A stretch of 50,683 nucleotides of DNA from Bifidobacterium pongonis. GTDB taxonomy: Bacteria > Actinomycetota > Actinomycetes > Actinomycetales > Bifidobacteriaceae. Below the pieces are notes generated by a model. It saw nothing but the letters and a program-made list of their open reading frames with translations, was not told the origin of the DNA and made no database searches. Shown in pieces: positions 44,698 to 50,683 of the stretch (position 1 is its first letter; every line of letters begins with the position of its first letter). The position numbers were made by a program, and so were the translations under genes. The stretch covers positions 1-50,683 of the forward strand of contig NZ_JAHBBE010000019.1 of NCBI RefSeq assembly GCF_019331805.1, read 5' to 3'.

Positions 44698-45894
44698 ATG
44701 AAACGAAAATTTGCCGGAAAGGCCGCGGCGCTGTGCATGGCCGCGGCCATGACGTTGTCGCTGACGGCATGTTCCGGCGGCAACATGTATGCGACAAGCG
44801 AAGACAGCATGAAACTGTCCGATAACGATGTCATCACCCTGGGATCGGTCACCACCAATTCCGGCGCCGCCGCAGCATACGGCGAAGCGGAAGTCAGCGG
44901 ATTCAAACTGGCGGTCAACGAAATCAACGCGGCCGGCGGCATCTTCGGCAAGAAAGTCGAACTCAAATCCATGGACGACAAAGGCGACGTGATCGAGGCG
45001 TCCAACGCCTTCAACCGTCTCGCCGGCGAAAAGCAGGTCATCGGCATCCTCGGCCCCACCATCTCATCCACCACGGGCGCGGTGGCGCCATTGGCCGACC
45101 AGAATCAGCTGCCATCCATCGCCCCCGCCGCCACATCCGATTCCATCGAAACCGGCGGCTACCTGTTCCGCACCTGCTTCAAGGACTCCTACCAGGGTGA
45201 GATCGCAGCCAAATTCGCCGCCGAAGACCTGAAAGTCAAGAAAGTCGCCGTGCTGTACGGCACCGGCGACCCATACTCCTCCGGCGTCGGCAAAGCGTTC
45301 GTGAACGCCGCCAAGAAAGCCGGACTGGAAGTAGTGGCCGAAGAAAACTCCTCCAGCGCCGACGACACCGAATACTCGTCCCAGCTGCAGAAAGTGCAGG
45401 CGGCAGGCGCCGAATTCCTGTACGCGCCGTACTACTATTCCGCGGCCGGCCCGTACATCATCCCGCAAGCCCGATCCGTCGGCTACGACGGGTACATCAT
45501 GGGCCCCGACGGCTACGACGGCCTGCAGATCACCGGCGCCAAATCGCGCTACAACAAGGTGCTGTACACCACGCACTACTCGCCCGACGACACCTCCAAC
45601 AAGAAGGTGCAGAAGTTCATCAAGTCGTACAAGAAGGCCAACAACAACGCCACGCCGAACACGTTCACCGCGTTGGGCTACGACTCCGTCTACATGTTCA
45701 AGCAGGCCATCGAAAAAGCCGGCCCCAACGCCAGCCGAGCCGACATCCGCAAAGCCATCAGCGGCATGAGCTTCTCCGGCGTCACCGGCAAATTCACCCT
45801 CGACTCGCACGGCTCCCCGAAGAAGTCCGTCATCGTGCTCGAAATGAAGAACGGCGAACCCACCTATCGCAGCACCATCGAACCGGCCAAGTGA
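44698..45894 (+). CDS. livK: Branched-chain amino acid ABC transporter, substrate-binding lipoprotein
   Basis: A 398-residue extracytoplasmic receptor. The signal ends in a lipobox (TLSLTACSGG; the Cys is lipidated), then the type I periplasmic-binding fold: ITLGSVTTNSGAAAAYGEAEV, LAVNEINAAGGIFGKKVELKS, VIGILGPTISSTTGAVAPLA and VKKVAVLYGTGDPYSSGVG. This is the LivJ/LivK family for branched-chain or related amino acids. The ATG at 44698 follows AAGGAGAGG. It is first of five genes of a complete transporter. A weak promoter may be TTGCAC (44600)-19-TATGAT (44625). Confidence 0.93.
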   Translation: MKRKFAGKAAALCMAAAMTLSLTACSGGNMYATSEDSMKLSDNDVITLGSVTTNSGAAAAYGEAEVSGFKLAVNEINAAGGIFGKKVELKSMDDKGDVIEASNAFNRLAGEKQVIGILGPTISSTTGAVAPLADQNQLPSIAPAATSDSIETGGYLFRTCFKDSYQGEIAAKFAAEDLKVKKVAVLYGTGDPYSSGVGKAFVNAAKKAGLEVVAEENSSSADDTEYSSQLQKVQAAGAEFLYAPYYYSAAGPYIIPQARSVGYDGYIMGPDGYDGLQITGAKSRYNKVLYTTHYSPDDTSNKKVQKFIKSYKKANNNATPNTFTALGYDSVYMFKQAIEKAGPNASRADIRKAISGMSFSGVTGKFTLDSHGSPKKSVIVLEMKNGEPTYRSTIEPAK

Positions 45895-45951
45895 ACCGCC
45901 GGTCCCCAACACCCGTAACAGCAACGAATCAACCTCTATAAGAAAGGGGGA

Positions 45952-46881
45952 ATGATGGGCAATCAGGTCATAATGTTTATCAGTCAGATCTTCAACGGTC
46001 TGAAAATCGGCAGCGTGTACTCCCTCGTGGCTCTGGGATACACCATGGTGTACGGCATCATTCGTCTGATCAACTTCGCGCACGGCGACTTCATCATGGT
46101 CGGCGCGTACGTGCTCATGCTTACCATTCCAGCAATCATCGCCTGCGGCATGCCCGCATGGCTCTCCGTAATCCCGGCAATCCTCGTGTGCGTCGCAGTC
46201 GGCATCATCGTGGAAAAGGCCGCATACAAGCCGGTGCGTGAAAAAGGCAACAACATGACCGCCCTGATCACCGCCATCGCCATGAGCCTGCTGCTCGAAA
46301 ACGGCTCCCAAGCCGTCTTCGGCGCCGACTACCAGACCATCCCCACGATCATCCAGATCCCGTCCATCGCCATCGGCGACCTCAAAATCGACGGCGCGAC
46401 GATCGTGACCGTGCTGCTCGGCATCATCATCATGATCGCGTTGCAGCTGTTCGTCTCCCGAACCAAGCAAGGCAAGGCCATGCGCGCGGTTTCGGAAGAC
46501 AAGGAAGCCTCCATCCTCATGGGCATCAACGTGAACTCCACGATCACCCTGACCTTCGCCATCGGTTCCGGTCTGGCCGCGGTCGCCTCGCTCATGTACT
46601 GCATCTCCTACCCGCAGGTGTCCCCGATGATGGGCGCCATGCTGGGCCTGAAAGCCTTCGTCGCCGCAGTGCTCGGCGGCATCGGCTCCATCCCCGGCGC
46701 CATGGTCGGCGGTCTGGTGATCGGCGTGGTCGAAAGCCTCACCAAGGCCTACATCGGCACCATCACCGGAGGCATCATCACCTCCGCATTCGCGGACGCC
46801 ATCGTGTTCGGCATCCTCATCATCGTGCTGCTGGTCAAACCGTCCGGCCTGATGGGCGAACCGGAAAGCGAAAAGGTGTGA
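45952..46881 (+). CDS. livH: Branched-chain amino acid ABC transporter permease LivH
   Basis: A 309-residue membrane subunit, about eight hydrophobic segments. The conserved VALGYTMVYGIIRLINFAHGDF opening and GLKAFVAAVLGGIGSIPGAMVGGL loop mark LivH. A second in-frame ATG (45955) directly follows the first; AAAGGGGG is the ribosome site. It is 4 bases before livM, and forms the translocation channel with it. Confidence 0.94.
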   Translation: MMGNQVIMFISQIFNGLKIGSVYSLVALGYTMVYGIIRLINFAHGDFIMVGAYVLMLTIPAIIACGMPAWLSVIPAILVCVAVGIIVEKAAYKPVREKGNNMTALITAIAMSLLLENGSQAVFGADYQTIPTIIQIPSIAIGDLKIDGATIVTVLLGIIIMIALQLFVSRTKQGKAMRAVSEDKEASILMGINVNSTITLTFAIGSGLAAVASLMYCISYPQVSPMMGAMLGLKAFVAAVLGGIGSIPGAMVGGLVIGVVESLTKAYIGTITGGIITSAFADAIVFGILIIVLLVKPSGLMGEPESEKV

Positions 46882-46885
46882 TCCC

Positions 46886-47956
46886 ATGAAGAAATCAATG
46901 CTTTCCATCAAACAGTCCTACATCGTCTGCGCCATCGGCGTCGTCGTACTCTTCGGCATCCTCATGGGCGTGTGCGAAACCGGCATGGTCTCGCTGTACG
47001 TCAAAGGCATCATCATGACCTGCTGCATCGCGGTCATCATGACCACCTCCCTGAACCTCACCATCGGCGTGCTCGGCCAGCTGACCCTGGGCTGCTGCGG
47101 ATTCGAAGCCATCGGCGCATACTCCGCGGCACTGCTCAGCAAACTGCTCGTCGCCAACGGCGTCGTGATGAACGACACCCTGCGATTCCTGCTCGTCACC
47201 GTCGCCGGCGGCCTGGTCGCCTGCGTATTCGGCGTGCTCATCGGCATCCCCGCCCTGCGCCTGCACGGCGACTACCTCGCCATCATCACGCTCGGCTTCG
47301 GCGAAATCATCCGAGTCATCATCCAGAACCTCAAGGTCGCCGGCGGCGAAGGCCTCGACAAAGGCCAGCAAGGCCAGGCCCTGATCGGCATCGACCGTCT
47401 CGCCAACCTGTACGTGGTCTTCTGGATCACCGTCATCACCGTGGTGCTGCTGTTCATGTTCGCGCGCTCCCGCTACGGACGTGCGGTCAAAGCCATCCGC
47501 GACGACGAAATCGCCGCAGGCGCATCCGGCATCAACATCACCTACATGAAAGTGCTCGTCTTCGCCATCTCCGCATTCTTCGCAGGCATTGCGGGCGGCA
47601 TCTTCGCGCAGTACATCGGCGCACTCACCCCGAGCATGGCCGGCTGGCTGCAATCCATCAACTACGTGATCATGGTCGTGTTCGGCGGCATGGGCTCGCT
47701 GACCGGCTCCATCGTCTCCGCCGTCGGCCTGACGATCCTGCCGGAACTGCTGCGCGCATTCTCCGACTACCGCATGCTCGTCTACTCGGTGGTGCTCGTA
47801 CTCATCATGATCTTCCGCCCGCAAGGCATCTTCGGCAACTGGGAATTCTCACTGCCGAAGGCCATCAACCGCATCTTCTACCCGAAAGGGAAGAAGAGCG
47901 AAGCCAAGAGCGACACCGCAGACACCGCCGAAGCCAAGGAGGCCAAGCATGAGTGA
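46886..47956 (+). CDS. livM: Branched-chain amino acid ABC transporter permease LivM
   Basis: A 356-residue membrane subunit with about nine hydrophobic segments and a Lys/Glu/Ala-rich cytoplasmic tail (GKKSEAKSDTADTAEAKEAK). LNLTIGVLGQLTLGCCGFEAIGAYSAAL and LRLHGDYLAIITLGFGEIIRVI are the LivM signatures, and GGMGSLTGSIV the coupling region. Its end overlaps the livG start by 8 bases, so translation is coupled. Confidence 0.94.
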   Translation: MKKSMLSIKQSYIVCAIGVVVLFGILMGVCETGMVSLYVKGIIMTCCIAVIMTTSLNLTIGVLGQLTLGCCGFEAIGAYSAALLSKLLVANGVVMNDTLRFLLVTVAGGLVACVFGVLIGIPALRLHGDYLAIITLGFGEIIRVIIQNLKVAGGEGLDKGQQGQALIGIDRLANLYVVFWITVITVVLLFMFARSRYGRAVKAIRDDEIAAGASGINITYMKVLVFAISAFFAGIAGGIFAQYIGALTPSMAGWLQSINYVIMVVFGGMGSLTGSIVSAVGLTILPELLRAFSDYRMLVYSVVLVLIMIFRPQGIFGNWEFSLPKAINRIFYPKGKKSEAKSDTADTAEAKEAKHE

Positions 47957-48740
47957 ACCGATCCTGAAAGCGGAGCATCTCGGCATCACCTTCGGTGGTC
48001 TGAAAGCCGTCTCCGACTTCAACATGACCATCAACAAGGGCGAACTCGTCGGCCTCATCGGCCCGAACGGCGCCGGCAAAACCACCGTGTTCAACCTGCT
48101 CACCGGCGTCTACCAGCCGACCGAAGGCGCGTTCTACTTGGACGGCAAGAAGATGAACGGCAAAAAGACCTATCAGGTCGTACGCGCCGGCATCGCCCGC
48201 ACCTTCCAGAACATCCGACTGTTCAAGCAGATGACCGTCGAAGAGAACGTGCTGGTCGCGTTCAACGAATCGTTCACCTACAAGATGGGCGGCGCGATCT
48301 TCCGCACCCCGCGCTTCTGGAAGCAGGAGAACGACATGCACGCCAAGGCCATCGACCTGCTGCGCATCTTCGGCCTCGAAGGCCTGGCGAACACCGAGGC
48401 GGCGAACCTGCCGTACGGCGCCCAGCGCAAACTGGAAATCGCCCGCGCCCTCGCCACCGGCATGAAACTGCTCCTGCTCGACGAGCCCGCAGCCGGCATG
48501 AACCCCACGGAAACCGAAGACCTGCTCAACTGCATCAACACGATCCGCGACCGCTTCGGCATCGCCATCCTGCTGATCGAACACGACATGAGCCTGGTCA
48601 TGAACGTCTGCCAGCGCATCCAAGTGCTCGACTACGGGCGGACCATCGCCTCCGGCCTACCGGAGGAAATCGCCAACAACCCGCAGGTGATCTCCGCATA
48701 CCTTGGAGCCGACGACACCGAATCCGAGGAGGCAAACTGA
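47949..48740 (+). CDS. livG: Branched-chain amino acid ABC transporter ATPase LivG
   Basis: A 263-residue ATPase with Walker A GPNGAGKTTVFNLL, the LivG-specific insertion (GKKTYQVVRAGIARTFQNIRLF), signature LPYGAQRKLEIARAL and Walker B KLLLLDEPAAGMNP, followed by IEHDMSLVM. Stop and livF start share TGATG. Bases 48386-48466 are repeated exactly, in inverted orientation, at 50603-50683. Confidence 0.95.
   Translation: MSEPILKAEHLGITFGGLKAVSDFNMTINKGELVGLIGPNGAGKTTVFNLLTGVYQPTEGAFYLDGKKMNGKKTYQVVRAGIARTFQNIRLFKQMTVEENVLVAFNESFTYKMGGAIFRTPRFWKQENDMHAKAIDLLRIFGLEGLANTEAANLPYGAQRKLEIARALATGMKLLLLDEPAAGMNPTETEDLLNCINTIRDRFGIAILLIEHDMSLVMNVCQRIQVLDYGRTIASGLPEEIANNPQVISAYLGADDTESEEAN
48386..48466 (+). 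repeat. 81-bp segment of livG that recurs inverted at the window end
   Basis: This stretch covers the livG signature region and is identical base for base to the complement of 50603-50683. The copy may be longer, since it reaches the window edge. Confidence 0.9.
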
Positions 48741-49444
48741 TGCTCGACATCAAGAATCTGTGCGTATCCTACGGCGCGATCGACGCCGTCAAGAACATCA
48801 GCCTGCACGTGGACGACGGCGAAATCGTCTCCCTGATCGGCGCGAACGGCGCCGGTAAAACCACCACGTTGCACACCATCACCGGCCTCGTACCCGCGAA
48901 ATCCGGTTCGGTCATGTTCAACGGCCACGATCTGCTCAACGAACGCAACCATAAAATCGTGACCTACGGCATGGCGCACATCCCCGAAGGCAGGCATGTG
49001 TTCACGCGCATGACCGTCCAGGAGAACCTGGAAATGGGTGCGTTCAGCCTCAAGGACGATTCGAAGATGAGTGACGATCTGGACATGGTGTTCGGGCTGT
49101 TCCCGCGTCTGAAGGAACGCCGCCGCCAGCTGGCCGGCACGTTGTCCGGCGGCGAACAGCAGATGGTCGCCATGGGCCGTGCGTTGATGAGCCATCCGAA
49201 CACCATCCTCATGGACGAACCTTCGATGGGCCTGTCCCCGAAGCTGGTGAAGGAGATCTTCGCCATCATCAGGAAACTGCACGACGAGGGCATCACCGTG
49301 CTGCTCGTCGAACAGAACGCGAAGATGGCGTTGTCCATCGCCGACCGCGCCTACGTGCTGGAAACCGGCGTCATCACCATGGAAGGCGACGCCAAGGAAC
49401 TGCTGCACGACGAGAAGGTTCGCAAGGCGTACTTGGGTGCCTAA
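48740..49444 (+). CDS. livF: Branched-chain amino acid ABC transporter ATPase LivF
   Basis: A 234-residue ATPase with Walker A GANGAGKTTTLHTI, signature TLSGGEQQMVAMGRAL, Walker B NTILMDEPSMGLSP and the LLVEQNAKMAL switch. It pairs with LivG in the same transporter. It is the last gene; no strong terminator is visible, only TCAAGC/GCTTGA (49497-49514). Confidence 0.95.
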   Translation: MLDIKNLCVSYGAIDAVKNISLHVDDGEIVSLIGANGAGKTTTLHTITGLVPAKSGSVMFNGHDLLNERNHKIVTYGMAHIPEGRHVFTRMTVQENLEMGAFSLKDDSKMSDDLDMVFGLFPRLKERRRQLAGTLSGGEQQMVAMGRALMSHPNTILMDEPSMGLSPKLVKEIFAIIRKLHDEGITVLLVEQNAKMALSIADRAYVLETGVITMEGDAKELLHDEKVRKAYLGA

Positions 49445-49596
49445 GCACGCAGTTCCCCGATTCGTGATCCGGTGAAACCGCGTCCGCCTGACCGGCTCAA
49501 GCTTTTCGGCTTGACCATGGTCGGGCGGGCACGGTTTTCGCATATATGCGGTTCGTCTGATGTTTGCGTGTTCTTCTGTGCGATTCGGAATTCGGC

Positions 49597-49870
49597 GGAT
49601 TGGGACGGGCTGGATTTCTCTTGTTTGTTCCGGTGTGGTCGAGAATCGTGTCTGTGTCCGACACGCTCCGGGCCGCTCTGGCCGAGTCTTTACGGTCGGC
49701 CGCAGGCACGATTCCCTGGGTTCGCGGGATCGGTTGGATTGGGACGGGGTGGATTTTTCCTGTTTGTTCCGGTGTGGTCGGGAATCGTGTCTGTGTCCGA
49801 CACGCTCCGGGCCGCTCTGGCCGAGTCTTTACGGTCGGCCGCAGACACGATTCCCTAGGTTCGCGGGATC
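49597..49870. repeat. Two tandem 135-bp direct repeats with inner inverted arms
   Basis: Copies at 49597-49731 and 49736-49870 differ at 6 of 135 positions and are separated by GGTT. Each holds an inverted pair (GGGAATCGTGTCTG at 49780-49793 with 49842-49855 in copy 2, perfect; copy 1 has two changes) enclosing a GTGTCCGACAC dyad and GGCCGA/TCGGCC arms. No gene fits. They fill most of the gap between livF and the convergent acetyltransferase (49445-49878); 49445-49596 has no gene. Confidence 0.9.
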
Positions 49871-49878
49871 ATCGGGAT

Positions 49879-50535
49879 TTACTGGGCGTAATCCTGCAGG
49901 GCGGCGGCGTCGGCGTCGGTGATTTCGCGGATTACGCGCGCGGGATTGCCTACGGCCACGGAATTGGCGGGAATATCCTTCGTCACCACGGCACCCGCGC
50001 CGATCACGCAGCCATCGCCGATCGTCACGCCGCCGAGCACGGTCACATTGCCTCCGAACCAGCAGTTCGAACCGATCGTGATCGGGCGGCCGTACTCATA
50101 GTCGTAGTAGGAGCCGTCCTCCGCTCGCCTGACATTGCGATCCTGCCAACGAATCGGGTGCATGGGCGGCAGCAGCGAGACATTCGGCCCGAACAGCACA
50201 TCATCGCCGATGGTCACGGGCACGCAATCAAGACAAGTGAAATTGAAGTTCATGAACACGCGGTCGCCGATCGTGGTGTGGCAGCCGTAATCGAAGAAAA
50301 CAGGGCCCATCACGTCGAGATGCTCGCCGTGGCCGGGCAGCAGTTCGTCGAGGATGGCGTTTCTCGCCTCGGTGGCGCCTCGCGGCAGCGCGTTGAACTT
50401 GCTGCACAGGTCGGCGGATCGTTCGAGCAGGGCGTTCAATTCGGGGTCGCCGGAACGGTACAGTTTGCCGTCCAGCATCTCCTCGTGCTCGCTGCGGCGT
50501 GGCGTACGCAATTCGACCGGGGGCAACGATGTCAT
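49879..50535 (-). CDS. maa: Maltose-type O-acetyltransferase
   Basis: A 218-residue acetyltransferase with N-terminal Mac domain (EHEEMLDGKLYRSGDPELNA, about 15-70) and left-handed beta-helix repeats: FDYGCHTTIGDRVFMNFNFT, VTIGDDVLFGPNVSLLPPMHPI (catalytic His) and ITIGSNCWFGGNVTVLGGVTIGDGCVIGAGAVV, ending AVGNPARVIREI. It acetylates a sugar hydroxyl with acetyl-CoA. The ATG at 50535 follows AAGGAGC. The frame stays open upstream into the inverted livG fragment (an ATG at 50607 belongs to that copy), but the nearer start has the site. Confidence 0.93.
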   Translation of the reverse strand: MTSLPPVELRTPRRSEHEEMLDGKLYRSGDPELNALLERSADLCSKFNALPRGATEARNAILDELLPGHGEHLDVMGPVFFDYGCHTTIGDRVFMNFNFTCLDCVPVTIGDDVLFGPNVSLLPPMHPIRWQDRNVRRAEDGSYYDYEYGRPITIGSNCWFGGNVTVLGGVTIGDGCVIGAGAVVTKDIPANSVAVGNPARVIREITDADAAALQDYAQ

Positions 50536-50567
50536 GATGGGCTCCTTCGCGTGGGGGAAAATCGTGT

Positions 50568-50602
50568 GGTGTCGCGTTACGCGACGTCTCACATTATAGG
50601 GA
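50568..50602 (-). promoter_or_regulatory. Remaining promoter half of the acetyltransferase gene
   Basis: On the minus strand a perfect TATAAT lies about six bases inside the junction with the livG copy, with no matching -35 on the livG side. A small GTCGCG-TTA-CGCGAC hairpin follows in the leader. The rearrangement seems to have cut the promoter. Confidence 0.4.
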
Positions 50603-50683
50603 TTCATGCCGGTGGCGAGGGCGCGGGCGATTTCCAGTTTGCGCTGGGCGCCGTACGGCAGGTTCGCCGCCTCGGTGTTCGCC
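50603..50683 (-). pseudogene. Inverted partial copy of livG at the window edge
   Basis: The minus strand reads the livG segment encoding ANTEAANLPYGAQRKLEIAR and the following ALATGM, then breaks off after ATGAA into unrelated sequence. It is identical to 48386-48466 over all 81 visible bases. Upstream parts are outside the window. It may be the end of a truncated livG copy, one arm of an inversion, or an assembly join. Confidence 0.75.

Noticed and set aside
50536..50607. Longer acetyltransferase starting in the livG copy
   Set aside because: The frame is open, but the ATG at 50535 has an AAGGAGC site and the family's usual N-terminus; the extension is livG-derived and then 5' leader sequence.

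Overview
The window looks like a chromosomal segment of a Bifidobacterium. Coding DNA is GC-rich, Shine-Dalgarno sites are of the AAGGAG type, and the genes include a fused folB-folK, an EttA-type ABC-F protein, xylA/xylB with a ROK regulator, a GH94 phosphorylase and a tRNA-Ile with a UAU anticodon. The genus is an inference from gene content and style; no 16S rRNA or other decisive marker is present.

Layout. 1-3.5 kb: folate operon (folP, folB-folK fusion, DUF3180 membrane protein). 3.5-6.4 kb: acyl-CoA thioesterase and ettA on the minus strand. 6.7-11.2 kb: an accessory cassette made of an NrtR-like Nudix/winged-helix protein, a divergent adenylosuccinate-synthetase-family enzyme, a von Willebrand A (VWA) protein and a J-domain protein. 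11.3-14.8 kb: peptide deformylase, an AlbA_2/Schlafen-type ATPase-like regulator and an amidohydrolase. 15.0-16.6 kb: a 188-bp palindromic element and a homocysteine synthase. 16.8-23.9 kb: xylose block (xylA, xylB, ROK regulator) interrupted by a sugar acetyltransferase and a lower-GC MFS exporter. 24.2-26.9 kb: a large secreted, cell-wall-type surface protein. 27.2-30.2 kb: a two-component system flanked by small secreted proteins, one of which is a cationic 48-residue mature peptide followed by a small acidic partner. 30.3-33.8 kb: TetR regulator and GH94 phosphorylase with a perfect 34-bp palindrome upstream. 34.0-34.9 kb: tRNA-Ile(UAU) and a DUF2335 membrane protein. 34.9-41.7 kb: PucR regulator divergent from nitrilase-family amidase, APC permease, GABA-type aminotransferase and iron-dependent alcohol dehydrogenase, which read together as uptake and reduction of an omega-amino acid or its amide. 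42.0-44.5 kb: rpmE, prfA, prmC. 44.7-49.4 kb: complete branched-chain amino-acid-type ABC transporter (livK-H-M-G-F). 49.5-50.7 kb: two tandem 135-bp repeats, a maltose-type acetyltransferase and an inverted 81-bp perfect copy of part of livG at the window edge.

The two best candidates for undescribed biology are the Nudix/PurA-like/VWA/J-domain cassette (6.7-11.2 kb) and the peptide, partner and two-component locus (27.2-30.2 kb). The latter has an identical 11-mer, CGATTTTCTTG, in the two regions that would carry its promoters. Structural oddities that deserve a check are the inverted livG fragment, the tandem 135-bp repeats, the 188-bp palindrome and the duplicated, degenerate HPPK domain in the folate fusion.
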